Source: Chryseobacterium taiwanense
GTDB lineage: Bacteria; Bacteroidota; Bacteroidia; Flavobacteriales; Weeksellaceae
DNA: 64,000 nt
Assembly (NCBI RefSeq): GCF_000813825.1
Contig: NZ_JWTA01000014.1
Location: forward strand, 62,001-126,000
Direction of reading: 5' to 3'
This document shows positions 29,129-38,348 of this stretch, one piece after another (the first letter of the stretch is position 1; every line of letters begins with the position of its first letter). The translations under genes were made by a program, and so were the position numbers. Below the pieces are notes generated by a model. The model worked only from the letters and a program-made list of their open reading frames with translations. It did no database searches and had not been told where the DNA came from.

Positions 29129-30289
29129 ATGGATAATCAACCTAACCAGTCTATTGATCCACTTCAGTCAATAGAACCTCTAAAAACGTTTGAGCCTACT
29201 CCTGTGACACCTTCAGTTCAGGGTACTGCTCCTGTTCTTGTAGACAGAGATGGAAATGTGAATCTTACTCAGTTACAGGTAGAAGAGCGTCAGAAGTACG
29301 AAACGATGGCAAATGCGATTGATGAAACCAATCCGGGATCTATTGTGAATTTCGGTGCGGATCTTCAAAAAACATTAGCCAATCAAAGTGATAGTTTCTT
29401 AGGAAATGTAAGAAGGTCAAATTCCGGAGAAGTAGGAGAGCTGATCAATAATTTACTGATCGAGCTTAATTATGTAGATGTAGATGAAATCAACAATAAA
29501 AATCCTGTAAAAGGTTTCTTAAGCAGGTTGCCATTTATGAAAAAGGTGATGACGCAAGTAGAAAATCTTTTTGCTAAATATGATAAAATCGTCAATAATA
29601 TTGACCAGATTTCTCATAAAGTAAATGCAGGAATCATTACTTCGTCTAAAGACAATGCTGTTTTGCAGACTATTTTTGACAGCAATATCAATTCTATTAA
29701 GCAGATTGAGGATCTTGTGGTGGCTGGAAATTTAAGAATGGAAAGAGCATCTCAGGAACTTGCCGAAATGGAAGCTAATGTTCAGAATTATGCTGATTAT
29801 CAGATTGCAGATAAAAGAGATTTTATTGCAAGGCTAGACAGAAGAATGGCAGATCTTAAAGTGGTTCGTCTTATTATGATGCAGTCTCTTCCTCAGATCA
29901 GACTGGTTCAGAATAATAACGTTTCTATTGCAGAAAAGGCGCAAACGATTCTTACGACAACGTTGCCGGTTTGGAAAAATCAGCTTTCTTTGGCTGTTGC
30001 AATGCACAGACAACAGCAAAATATTGAAATTCAGCAGAAAGTTTCTTCTACAACAGAGGAAATTTTAAGAAAAAATGCGGAAAGACTTGGTCAGAATTCA
30101 AGAAATGTAGCAAGAGCCAATGAACAGACTATTGTCTCTGCTGAAACATTAAGAGAAACAACCAATATGTTGATCAGTACTTTAAATGAAGTAAAACAGA
30201 TCCAAAAACAGGGAGCAGAAAACAGAAGAAAGCTGGATCAGGATTTACAGACATTGGAACACGAACTAAAAGCAAATATCAGAAGTTAA
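29129..30289 (+). CDS. Toxic anion resistance protein, TelA/KlaA family
   Basis: 386 residues, largely alpha-helical, with the family's central SLPQIRLVQNN and ILTTTLPVWKNQLSLAVAMHRQQ segments and a long coiled C-terminus. The N-terminal ~60 residues are Pro/Gln/Thr-rich. TelA proteins accompany TerD and TerC in tellurite and colicin resistance; the biochemical role is unknown. Five bases behind TerD. Confidence 0.9.
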   Translation: MDNQPNQSIDPLQSIEPLKTFEPTPVTPSVQGTAPVLVDRDGNVNLTQLQVEERQKYETMANAIDETNPGSIVNFGADLQKTLANQSDSFLGNVRRSNSGEVGELINNLLIELNYVDVDEINNKNPVKGFLSRLPFMKKVMTQVENLFAKYDKIVNNIDQISHKVNAGIITSSKDNAVLQTIFDSNINSIKQIEDLVVAGNLRMERASQELAEMEANVQNYADYQIADKRDFIARLDRRMADLKVVRLIMMQSLPQIRLVQNNNVSIAEKAQTILTTTLPVWKNQLSLAVAMHRQQQNIEIQQKVSSTTEEILRKNAERLGQNSRNVARANEQTIVSAETLRETTNMLISTLNEVKQIQKQGAENRRKLDQDLQTLEHELKANIRS

Positions 30290-30304
30290 TATATACAGTA
30301 CAAA

Positions 30305-31249
30305 GTGGATGATGACGCTGTAAGCATAATGTCTCAAAGTAAAAGAAGGTTAACAAAACTTAAGCTTCTTTCAAATTTTTTTGAAAATGTTGATATAATT
30401 TCCATTTATATCAAGACGGATATTATACATAAACTTTTTGAAGAAAATAAGACATTAGATTATAACAAATTAGAGCTTTTTCATCTTCAGTATACAGACA
30501 GTTTAATAGAATTGCTTACCAAGATCAAAAAAAAGAAGGAAAATGATCTGTTGGCGGTTATTAATGAGATAAATATTAACAATCAATATATTTCGACTTT
30601 TGAAGAACGAAAAATTGATAGTTTCGAAACAGACAGAAAAATATATAGTGGAGTATTTTCACAGCATCTGAAAAAACTGTATAAAGACCTTACAGAGGAT
30701 AAATTTACCCTGAATTGGAATGATGTTTTGTATTTTCAGAAAAGATACTCTTCAGAATTTTACAGAACGGAAGCTGATGAAAGTAAACTGAAATCACATT
30801 CGATTTCATCTTATAAATATCAGGATTATTCGATAGAAAGGAAGCTTCTGGGTAAGCTGAATATACAGAACTTTAAAGTTCGTTTCATCTGTGGTTATAG
30901 AATCAACAGAAATGAATATGAATTGTTTAAAATATTTCAGTCAGATGAGCACTTTATATTTAATGTTGAAGAAAAAGAAATGTATTTAATAGATGATGAA
31001 TTATCATATCTGAATACTTCTGAAAATGAATCTAATCAAATTTCAATTATTAATCAGTTGAAAAATAAAAATGAAGAACTAGAAGAAACCATTCACGAAA
31101 GAAAAAGAACCTTACCGGATGATGTAGAATTTGTCTTAAAAGACTATTTAAGAAATCTGGAAAGTATTGATATTATGAGCAAAATATTTGATGTAAATGA
31201 AGAAACAAACATTCTTCGTGCTATGTTGAATTTGAATATTAATAATTAA
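30305..31249 (+). CDS. Unknown protein within the Ter-type operon
   Basis: 314 residues, GTG start (MDDDAVSIMS); an ATG eight codons later is an alternative. Mostly charged and helical, with a beta-rich stretch around 195-235 and a probable coiled coil near 240-265 (INQLKNKNEELEETIHERK). No catalytic motif is recognised. Tight spacing behind TelA implies co-function in the Ter system, perhaps as an adaptor. Confidence 0.75.
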   Translation: MDDDAVSIMSQSKRRLTKLKLLSNFFENVDIISIYIKTDIIHKLFEENKTLDYNKLELFHLQYTDSLIELLTKIKKKKENDLLAVINEININNQYISTFEERKIDSFETDRKIYSGVFSQHLKKLYKDLTEDKFTLNWNDVLYFQKRYSSEFYRTEADESKLKSHSISSYKYQDYSIERKLLGKLNIQNFKVRFICGYRINRNEYELFKIFQSDEHFIFNVEEKEMYLIDDELSYLNTSENESNQISIINQLKNKNEELEETIHERKRTLPDDVEFVLKDYLRNLESIDIMSKIFDVNEETNILRAMLNLNINN

Positions 31250-31307
31250 AATTTTAAATCGTAAAGGTGTCTTTTTAATAATTTAAATTTAAAAAACTAA
31301 ACATAAA

Positions 31308-31919
31308 ATGGCTATTAACTTACAAAAAGGTCAAAGAATTAATCTGACAAAAGAAAATGGAACTACGCTTACCCAGGCTTGTGTAGGAATCAACTGGGGT
31401 GCAATTGAGAAAAAAGGTTTTTTCGGTGGGGTTACAAGAGAAGCAGTAGACTTAGACGGAAGCTGTATTTTATATGATTCAAATAAAAATGCAACGGAAG
31501 TCATTTATTTTGGAAACCTAAAATCTAAAAATGGTTCTGTAAAACATAGTGGTGATGATTTAACAGGAGATGTAAACGGAGATGATGGGTTGGATAATGA
31601 AGTGATCACCGTAGATTTCAGTAATTTGGATTCTAATGTTGAACACGTAGCATTAGTATTAAACAGCTACAAAGGTCAGGATTTCGGAACAATTCCTTTT
31701 GCCTCTATCAGAATTTATGAAGGAAGCCCAACCAATGTAAGAGAAGTTTTTGCTAAATATGATATTGCAAACGATGCCTCTTTCAAAGGTCACGTTGCAA
31801 TGGTAATGGGAGTTTTCTACAAAAGAAACGGAGAATGGAAATTCAACGCCATCGGAGATCCTACTGCAGATAAAAAACTTCAGCAGACTATAGAGACGGT
31901 GAAACAAAAATATTTGTAG
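31308..31919 (+). CDS. TerD-family stress protein (second copy)
   Basis: 203 residues. Starts MAINLQKGQRINL and carries VDLDGSCILYD and KHSGDDLTGDVNGDDGLDNE, the calcium-binding loop, slightly longer than in the first copy; closer to the TerZ type. Its N-terminal sequence is almost identical to 28569-29123, indicating paralogy within the operon. A gap of 58 bases precedes it. Confidence 0.92.
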   Translation: MAINLQKGQRINLTKENGTTLTQACVGINWGAIEKKGFFGGVTREAVDLDGSCILYDSNKNATEVIYFGNLKSKNGSVKHSGDDLTGDVNGDDGLDNEVITVDFSNLDSNVEHVALVLNSYKGQDFGTIPFASIRIYEGSPTNVREVFAKYDIANDASFKGHVAMVMGVFYKRNGEWKFNAIGDPTADKKLQQTIETVKQKYL

Positions 31920-31992
31920 AAACATACATTCATCATCAATAGGTTGATAGGAACCTATTCAGATAGAATGATTTTAAAATATAATTAAAACG

Positions 31993-32025
31993 GCAATACT
32001 TGTACCTCGTACAGCTATTGCTTTT
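31993..32025 (+). terminator. Possible internal terminator
   Basis: GCAATA..GTAC-CTC-GTAC..TATTGC hairpin then TTTT, between the second TerD and TerC genes; may reduce read-through. Confidence 0.6.
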
Positions 32026-32050
32026 ATCATATAATATAAGTACATAAAAA

Positions 32051-33097
32051 GTGGATAAACATCAAGGTATTTTAGATCTTCATCCCGGTCTGGTTTGGGG
32101 ATTTGCGATAACGGTAGTTATCATGTTGCTCCTTGACTTAGGGGTTTTCAATAAAAAAAGTCATGAAGTTTCTTCCAAAGAAGCTACCATCTGGTCTATT
32201 GTATGGATTTCTTTGTCAATGATCTTCTCAGGGGTTGTATATTGGGCGTTCAATACAGACGGTTCACCGGAAAGTCATGCTCTTGCAGTGGAGAAATTTA
32301 CACAATATCAAGCTGCCTATTGGATAGAAAAGGCACTTTCCGTAGATAACTTATTCGTATTTATCCTTGTTTTCGGATTCTTTAAAGTTCCGAAGCACCT
32401 TCATCACAAAGTTCTTTTCTGGGGAATCATTGGAGCATTGATTTTTAGAGCCATTTTCATTTTTGCGGGAGTAGGTCTTATCAATCTTACATACCTTCCT
32501 GAAATGAATATTTTCGGGCATCCTGTGAAGATCAATATTGTGATGACCCTGTTCGGATTATTTCTTGTGTATGCCGGAATTAAATCTTGGGGAGAAGGAG
32601 AAGAAGATGACAATGAAGATTTCAGTGATACACCGGGAGCGAGATTGGTGAAAAAGTTCTGGAAAGTTTCAGATAATTATGACGGAGATAAATTCTTTAC
32701 CATTCAGAATGGAATAAAAATGGCAACTCCGCTATTAGTAGTTGTGGCTGTAATTGAGTTTACCGACGTTCTTTTTGCGGTGGATTCTATTCCTGCGATT
32801 TTTGCGATTTCAAATGATCCGTTTATCCTATATACATCAAATATCTTTGCAATTTTAGGATTAAGATCTTTGTATTTCCTTTTGGCGAACTTCATTCATA
32901 TGTTCAGCAAATTACCTTACGGATTAGCCGTTATCTTGTCCTTCATTGGGGTAAAAATGTTAATTGCACCTTGGATTCACATTCCGTCACCAGTATCATT
33001 AGGAATTGTTGGAGGAGTATTAGTAATCTCGGTTCTTTTATCAATTATTTTCCCGGAAAAAGTGACCGGAGATAAAGAAAAAGAAATAGAAGAATAA
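32051..33097 (+). CDS. TerC/Alx-family membrane protein
   Basis: 348 residues, GTG start. About eight membrane helices; AYWIEKALSVDNLFVFILVF near 92-111 and EFTDVLFAVDSIPAIFAIS near 236 are the two acidic helices of the TerC/Alx family. Members export manganese or form a membrane complex with TerD proteins in metal stress. Last gene of the Ter operon, followed by a strong terminator. Confidence 0.93.
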   Translation: MDKHQGILDLHPGLVWGFAITVVIMLLLDLGVFNKKSHEVSSKEATIWSIVWISLSMIFSGVVYWAFNTDGSPESHALAVEKFTQYQAAYWIEKALSVDNLFVFILVFGFFKVPKHLHHKVLFWGIIGALIFRAIFIFAGVGLINLTYLPEMNIFGHPVKINIVMTLFGLFLVYAGIKSWGEGEEDDNEDFSDTPGARLVKKFWKVSDNYDGDKFFTIQNGIKMATPLLVVVAVIEFTDVLFAVDSIPAIFAISNDPFILYTSNIFAILGLRSLYFLLANFIHMFSKLPYGLAVILSFIGVKMLIAPWIHIPSPVSLGIVGGVLVISVLLSIIFPEKVTGDKEKEIEE

Positions 33098-33106
33098 AAA
33101 ATAAAG

Positions 33107-33136
33107 AAGGTTGTCTCAAATGAGGCAACCTTTTTT
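33107..33136 (+). terminator. Terminator of the Ter operon
   Basis: AAGGTTGTCTC/GAGGCAACCTT stem and six T. Confidence 0.85.
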
Positions 33137-33173
33137 GTTTCTAGTGATAATCAGGGAAGGATTTCCAACAGTA

Positions 33174-34175
33174 TTATTTATATTTCAGGAGCTTATTGAT
33201 CTTTTTTCTTGTCTGTAGAGAAACCTTATACGCTTCATCCCTCAATTTTTGAATCTTTCCTACCGGTTGAAAAATCTCGGCACTTTCAAAAGGATTAAAA
33301 GACAATAGTTCATTCTCGCAGCTATTCGAATTCTGGAAACAGCCTTTTTCAAACCGTATCTCTCCTAATTTTATGAAAGGGGAGTTTTTCCATTCAGTAT
33401 TTAATTTATTGATTGGCTGATCTTTTAGATTGTAGCACAATTGAATGAAAACTTCAGCCGTATAATCATTGCTTTCAAAATAGTTTTTTAAAGCCTTCTT
33501 TACATCTCTTCTCGTTCCGAATTTTTTTTGAACCTGTTTTGGGCTTATTTTTACTTTCATCATTTTATCATCCAGTCTGTAAGCTCCTACAGAATGATAG
33601 TCAAACGATAAAATAAAATCATTTCTTTTGAAAAAAAGACCGATACTATGTTGTATAAAAGATAATGTAAATAAAGAAGGAATCGTTTTCCAAATATTCT
33701 TTGCAAACGAAAGCCAATTGCCCCATTTTTTGAGATAAAACCTATTGATTGCAGTAAAGGTTTTTAAAAATGTGGATACTGAATTGATGGGTAGCAAAGG
33801 GAAATTCACCAAAGGGTAGTTTGAGATCGTACGTCCCAAATCGTCTTTTATCTTAATGGAAAATCCATAAGCCGGAATATCTTTTTTATTTTTCTGTATT
33901 TTCAGGTTCGCGTTAGAAAGCCTTGCAGTTATTTCATACTGTTCCTTATCAAAAAGATATTTTAAATCCTGTGGGAGATGAGTGTCGATAATAAATTGTC
34001 CTGACAGAACAGCATAGGTTTTAGCATGAGCATTTCTGGTAGCATAATTGATATCACTTATAGAAGCGGATTGCTCTACAAAATCAGCGATACTTTTTTT
34101 GGTTTCTTCCAGAAGTTGTTTCTCCTCATACGAAAGCTTATCAAAGTTCTTATTATATTTTAATGGATCTGGCAT
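33174..34175 (-). CDS. Catalase-like haem protein
   Basis: 333 residues. AHAKTYAVLSGQFIID near 49-64, ARLSNANLKI, AYGFSIKIKDDLG, NYPLVNFPLLPINS and SFDYHSVGAYRL follow the order of the compact catalase-related family (smaller than classical catalases). The His of NAHAKTY and downstream residues fit the distal haem side. Members may act as peroxidases or fatty-acid hydroperoxide enzymes; catalase activity is not assured. Its position against the Ter operon suggests, but does not prove, a stress role. Confidence 0.8.
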   Translation of the reverse strand: MPDPLKYNKNFDKLSYEEKQLLEETKKSIADFVEQSASISDINYATRNAHAKTYAVLSGQFIIDTHLPQDLKYLFDKEQYEITARLSNANLKIQKNKKDIPAYGFSIKIKDDLGRTISNYPLVNFPLLPINSVSTFLKTFTAINRFYLKKWGNWLSFAKNIWKTIPSLFTLSFIQHSIGLFFKRNDFILSFDYHSVGAYRLDDKMMKVKISPKQVQKKFGTRRDVKKALKNYFESNDYTAEVFIQLCYNLKDQPINKLNTEWKNSPFIKLGEIRFEKGCFQNSNSCENELLSFNPFESAEIFQPVGKIQKLRDEAYKVSLQTRKKINKLLKYK

Positions 34176-34361
34176 TCAGTTTTTAAATCCAATTATAACG
34201 CCAAGTTTCGGAAACGGTGTTAACTGAGTATTAAAGTTATTTGAATTTTTAGAGCATTAAAGGACTATAAAGTTATGTTTAATTGTACTTATTTGAAAAT
34301 TAAAGGATTAAATAATTTCAAACTGAGAAAATAGAACTTCTTTCTTCCCGTCTTAAAATCC

Positions 34362-34369
34362 TATCTTTG
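34362..34369 (+). promoter_or_regulatory. Promoter -7 box TATCTTTG
   Basis: Exact TAnnTTTG match 15 bases before the FKBP start codon. Confidence 0.6.
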
Positions 34370-34384
34370 TAAAAATATTTAATT

Positions 34385-34819
34385 ATGGGAGTAGCAGATT
34401 TGTTATTTAAACGTAAAAAAGAATTGGCAGAGAAAAACCTGAAAGACGGTAAAGAATACATGGAAGAATATGGCAAAAGAGAAAGCGTAGTAACTTTGCC
34501 AAGCGGATTGCAATATGAGATCATTACAGAAGGTGATGGAGCAAAACCAGGTCCGAGATCTACCGTAAAATGCCACTATCACGGAACTACAATTACAGGA
34601 AAAGTATTCGACAGTTCTGTAAAAAGAGGAACACCTGCGTCTTTTCCTTTGAACAGAGTAATTTCCGGATGGACAGAAGCTCTTCAATTGATGCCTGTTG
34701 GAAGTAAGTGGAGATTGATTCTTCCTCCGCATTTGGCTTATGGAGATCAGGAAATCAGTAAGGAAATAGGACCGAACAGCACCCTTGTTTTTGAAGTGGA
34801 GCTATTGGGAATTAAATAA
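34385..34819 (+). CDS. FKBP-type peptidyl-prolyl isomerase
   Basis: 144 residues: a short charged N-terminal extension (1-38), then an FKBP domain with VKCHYHGTTITGKVFDSS, PLNRVISGWTEALQLMPVGSKW and LPPHLAYGD, holding the usual aromatic pocket residues. No signal peptide, so cytosolic. Catalyses cis-trans isomerisation of prolyl bonds. Length fits single-domain bacterial FKBPs. Confidence 0.93.
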   Translation: MGVADLLFKRKKELAEKNLKDGKEYMEEYGKRESVVTLPSGLQYEIITEGDGAKPGPRSTVKCHYHGTTITGKVFDSSVKRGTPASFPLNRVISGWTEALQLMPVGSKWRLILPPHLAYGDQEISKEIGPNSTLVFEVELLGIK

Positions 34820-34842
34820 ATTTCTTTAAAAATAAATTAAAA

Positions 34843-34870
34843 ATTCACCTGAATTCGGGTGGATTTTTTT
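34843..34870 (+). terminator. Intrinsic terminator
   Basis: ATTCACC..GGTGGAT hairpin followed by T7 behind the FKBP gene. Confidence 0.75.
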
Positions 34871-34926
34871 ATTTATAGTATATTAGTATAGTGTAGTTTT
34901 ATCCTGACCATACAAAATGATATACG

Positions 34927-35877
34927 ATGAAAAATTTGTTTTGCTGTTTAGTGATTTTAAGTTTGCTGACTTCCTGCGTTTCAAAGAAAAATCAGGTCAT
35001 CAATCAGAATATTCTTACGTTGAGAGACAGCTACTGCAAAGCTCCTTTTAAATACAATTATACCAATAAAATTCCCTCTTACAATTCCGATTCAATCATT
35101 GCTGCGAATAAAGAATTGAAAGGAACCTTCTCAGATCAGAGTATTTTAATTTTGAATGCTTTGAATAATCTTGATGAGGTTCATAAAATTATTACACTAA
35201 AAAAAGACTCTTCTTTAAATGCGCAAGTGAAAGTGTTACAGCTTAAAAGTGTTATTAATAGTAAAATAACCATTGCTCTTACCGAACTGGATGCTGTAGC
35301 TGCGGAATTTGATTGTGAGGGAGAAAGAGTGGCGCAAATCGGAAATTATGTAGATAATCTGAATGATTCCAGAAATAATAAGATGATTTTATACTCTATT
35401 ATTGCTGGAGCCAGTGCATCAATTGCAGGAGGAATTGTGAAAAGTGAAGGTTGGAGCAATGCGATTGATATAAGTGGAGGGGTTTTAGGAGCCGGTTTTG
35501 GATTGGCTACTCTTAATCCTAAAGGTAAAAAAGTAGAATTTATTCATCAGAGAAACCTTTTAAGAGACATTTGGAATGAAAAACTTGAATCTCCCAATTT
35601 TCCGCCATTCATTTGGTATATGTACACCGAAAAGAAATTTTCAAATAAAGAACAGCATTCCATTATCAGCAGTATGAAAGAGAGATGGCTTCATTATCAG
35701 TTTGATGATGATAAAAATGCCGCAGATCATTCAGTGATTTTTAGTGATGGTGGATATTACAGAGCCAATGATCTGCATGACAGAGCGGCAATGCTTAATC
35801 AGATGCAGTCGGCAACCAGAACGATTAATCAGAATATTAATTACCTGCTTTTAGACTTAGATAAATTAATATTATAA
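34927..35877 (+). CDS. Lipoprotein of unknown function
   Basis: 316 residues. Signal peptide with lipobox LLTSC (Cys17). Helical middle, a glycine/alanine-rich hydrophobic segment around 150-195 (SIIAGASASIAGGIVKSEGW), and a C-terminal FSDGGYYRANDLHDRAAML stretch. I do not recognise a family. Probably anchored on the periplasmic face of a membrane; single-gene unit. Confidence 0.75.
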   Translation: MKNLFCCLVILSLLTSCVSKKNQVINQNILTLRDSYCKAPFKYNYTNKIPSYNSDSIIAANKELKGTFSDQSILILNALNNLDEVHKIITLKKDSSLNAQVKVLQLKSVINSKITIALTELDAVAAEFDCEGERVAQIGNYVDNLNDSRNNKMILYSIIAGASASIAGGIVKSEGWSNAIDISGGVLGAGFGLATLNPKGKKVEFIHQRNLLRDIWNEKLESPNFPPFIWYMYTEKKFSNKEQHSIISSMKERWLHYQFDDDKNAADHSVIFSDGGYYRANDLHDRAAMLNQMQSATRTINQNINYLLLDLDKLIL

Positions 35878-35882
35878 TTTAA

Positions 35883-35924
35883 TTGTAATAAAACTTGTTA
35901 CAATTATAAATTTGTTTATCTTTG
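35883..35924 (+). promoter_or_regulatory. Operator and promoter of the Rrf2 gene
   Basis: Inverted repeat TTGTAA-N9-TTACAA at 35883-35903, then -7 box TATCTTTG at 35917-35924, eleven bases before the ATG. A matching 21-bp repeat lies before the next gene, so the Rrf2 protein probably regulates both. Confidence 0.75.
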
Positions 35925-35934
35925 CAATGTAAAA

Positions 35935-36345
35935 ATGAACAATACAAGATTTGCTACGGCAATACATATTATGACACTATTGGCAAAATCGCCTCAGGAT
36001 TGGTTAAGTTCTGAGTGGATTGCAGGTAGTATCAATATAAACCCTGTTATCATACGTAAAGAGATCAGTGTATTGAGAGAAGGAGGGCTTATTGTGAGTA
36101 AACAAGGAAAAGAGGGAGGAAGCCAGCTTTCTAAAAAAGCAGATTCAATTTCTATTTCTGAAATCTATTCAGTAGTGAGGAATACAGATGTTTTAGGAAA
36201 GAAAAATCAAAATCCGAATCCGGCTTGTAGTGTCGGAAAGGAAATAAATAATCATCTGACTCAATTATTTATAGAAACAGATGAATTGGTTGTAAAATTT
36301 TTAGGAAACAAATCACTTCAGGAATTTAGCGATCAGTTTGAATAA
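35935..36345 (+). CDS. Rrf2-family transcriptional regulator
   Basis: 136 residues. Winged helix at 1-65 (SSEWIAGSININPVIIRKEISVL, then EGGLIVSKQGKEGGSQL). The insertion contains just one Cys (PNPACSVG) instead of the three of iron-sulfur Rrf2 proteins, so it likely senses thiol stress, as YwnA/CymR-type members do. Its own promoter carries the TTGTAA repeat. Confidence 0.88.
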   Translation: MNNTRFATAIHIMTLLAKSPQDWLSSEWIAGSININPVIIRKEISVLREGGLIVSKQGKEGGSQLSKKADSISISEIYSVVRNTDVLGKKNQNPNPACSVGKEINNHLTQLFIETDELVVKFLGNKSLQEFSDQFE

Positions 36346-36361
36346 AATTTTTTATCTATAA

Positions 36362-36382
36362 ATGTAACAAAATTTATTACAA
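36362..36382 (+). promoter_or_regulatory. Second copy of the Rrf2 operator
   Basis: ATGTAA-N9-TTACAA, same 21-bp geometry as 35883-35903 with one changed base, 22 bases before the reductase gene. Confidence 0.7.
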
Positions 36383-36404
36383 TTTAATTTTAAAATATAA
36401 TATT

Positions 36405-37055
36405 ATGAAAAAAGTAGCAGTAATCGGTGCAACTGGGTTTGTGGGAACACAAATAGTAAACGAATTAGCAAACAGAGGGTATAAAGTGGAAGCTATTGTA
36501 AGAGATGCTTCTAAGGTTCAGCAAAACGAAAACGTATCTGCAAAAAGTGTGGACGTGAACAATGTTGATGAATTATCGAATGCTTTACAAGGAAATGATG
36601 CGGTAATCAGTGCTTTCAATGCAGGTTGGACGAATCCTAATCTGTATGATGATTTCCTAAACGGATCCGTAAATATCGAAAATGCAGTTGAAAAATCAGG
36701 AGTGAAAAGATTTATTACCGTTGGTGGAGCAGGAAGTTTATTTATTGATGGAAACCAGTTGGTAGACGGACCAGATTTTCCGACAGAAATAAAACCGGGG
36801 GCAACTGCAGCAAGAGATTACCTGAACAAGATTAAAGAAAATAAAACATTAGACTGGACATTCTTCAGCCCGGCAATTGAAATGCATCAGGGAACTGCGG
36901 GAGTAAGAACAGGAAAATATAGAACCGCTTTAGAAAATCCTGTATTTAATGAGGAAGGAAGAAGTGTACTTTCTGTAGAAGATGTTGCTGTAGTATTAGT
37001 CGATGAATTAGAACAAAACAACCATATTCGTGAGCGTTTTACAGCGGCTTACTAA
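36405..37055 (+). CDS. NAD(P)-binding reductase, NmrA/atypical SDR type
   Basis: 216 residues. Rossmann motif GATGFVGTQI at 8-17, then a short fold of the atypical short-chain dehydrogenase family with TVGGAGSLF and WTFFSPAIEMHQGT. Such genes commonly accompany Rrf2 or MarR-type redox regulators and may act as quinone or flavin reductases. Shared operator with the regulator indicates a simple stress-induced pair. Substrate unknown. Confidence 0.85.
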   Translation: MKKVAVIGATGFVGTQIVNELANRGYKVEAIVRDASKVQQNENVSAKSVDVNNVDELSNALQGNDAVISAFNAGWTNPNLYDDFLNGSVNIENAVEKSGVKRFITVGGAGSLFIDGNQLVDGPDFPTEIKPGATAARDYLNKIKENKTLDWTFFSPAIEMHQGTAGVRTGKYRTALENPVFNEEGRSVLSVEDVAVVLVDELEQNNHIRERFTAAY

Positions 37056-37078
37056 TAGGTTATCTAATATATATTTAA

Positions 37079-37115
37079 AATTTCGGGCGGCACCTTTGGT
37101 GCCGCCCGAAATTTT
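37079..37115. terminator. Bidirectional terminator
   Basis: A perfect 16-bp stem (arms starting AATTTCGGGCGG) with loop TTT, flanked by A- and T-rich DNA, between converging genes. Confidence 0.9.
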
Positions 37116-38124
37116 ATAAATTCATAAACAACTTCGGATTTACCGGAGTATTGTTTTTGTGTACTTCATAATGAAGATGAGGTCCCGTAGAACGTCCGGA
37201 ATTTCCAGACTTTGCAATTACCTGTCCTACTTTTACCTTATCGTTTGCCTTGGCAATAAGCTGAGATAAATGTCCGTAAAGCGTAGCCAAACCATTTCCG
37301 TGAGAGACAATTACGCAATTTCCATACCCTCCTTTTTGGCCTGAAAAAATTACAGTTCCAGCCGCTGCTGCTTTTACGTCGGAACCAAATGCAACCGCAA
37401 TATCCAATCCTTTATGGAACTGCATTTGATCTGCTTCAGCAGGAGGATTATTCTTTTCGATACCTGTTTTAGATGTTGTGGCAACAGAAGATTTTGCCGG
37501 AGTTGAATTGGCAGCAACGGCTGGAGCAGCTTTTAGAGTTACCATTACTTTTACCTCTCTTTTATTTCCGTAGCTGTCGGTTACTTCAATGATTTTTTCT
37601 ACAGGTTCTACTTTTACTTCAGGAGCAGGAGTGGAAGCGGCAACTGGTGCTGCAACGTTAGGCTTTACAGAAGCATATACTGTTTTAAAAGGAATAGGGT
37701 TTTTTCTGATTCCGAAATTTGATGAAATATATCCGTCAGTAGGCATTCCTAGAGGAACCTGCATCAATTTTTTCTGAAGATCCATCAAATATTGACTGTA
37801 TCGGTTGGCCTGTTTTGCAAGATAAATAGAGTTGGAAATACTATCCTTGCTCAGAACTGTCAGTTTTCCATTCGTAATATCTTTTGATCTTAGGAAGGAG
37901 TTCAGTTCACTTACAGTTTGATCTACTAATGCAAGATCAGTTTTCATTTTCAGATAATCTACACTGTCTCTTTCAGTGTTTATTTTTACAAGGTTTACTT
38001 CGTAATTCTTATTGTCTTTTTCAGAAAATAATTTTGCAATGAATATACCTTGTGCAAAAACTACTGATAAAAGTCCACCTAAGAGGAAATTTACGTTCTT
38101 TTTGCTGCTTAGAAATCTCTTCAT
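37114..38124 (-). CDS. M23-family metallopeptidase, membrane-anchored
   Basis: 336 residues. N-terminal membrane anchor at about 12-32, a helical region to ~110, an Ala/Pro/Val-rich linker, then the LytM domain with HKGLDIA and GPHLHYEVH, the zinc ligands of peptidoglycan endopeptidases. Acts on cell-wall cross-links in the periplasm or activates another hydrolase. Common in the core genome of flavobacteria. Confidence 0.92.
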   Translation of the reverse strand: MKRFLSSKKNVNFLLGGLLSVVFAQGIFIAKLFSEKDNKNYEVNLVKINTERDSVDYLKMKTDLALVDQTVSELNSFLRSKDITNGKLTVLSKDSISNSIYLAKQANRYSQYLMDLQKKLMQVPLGMPTDGYISSNFGIRKNPIPFKTVYASVKPNVAAPVAASTPAPEVKVEPVEKIIEVTDSYGNKREVKVMVTLKAAPAVAANSTPAKSSVATTSKTGIEKNNPPAEADQMQFHKGLDIAVAFGSDVKAAAAGTVIFSGQKGGYGNCVIVSHGNGLATLYGHLSQLIAKANDKVKVGQVIAKSGNSGRSTGPHLHYEVHKNNTPVNPKLFMNL

Positions 38125-38324
38125 TTTTTCTTTTCTTAGTATTTAAAAACGGTTTTGAGTGTGCAAATTTAATTAAAAATAATTTTTTAAGAATATTTGT
38201 GGTAAAAATTTAGTTTTTTATCTATTTAACGGTTAATTAGATATTTAATTGTGTGCAAGTGTTAATTTTATCTAAAAATGGCTTTTATCATGCTATTAAA
38301 AGTCCCACGCAATCTTTGTTTTAA

Positions 38325-38332
38325 TATATTTG
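38325..38332 (+). promoter_or_regulatory. Promoter -7 box TATATTTG
   Basis: Exact TAnnTTTG match 16 bases before the first gpsA start codon. Confidence 0.6.
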
Positions 38333-38348
38333 CAGTTCACAATCAATT

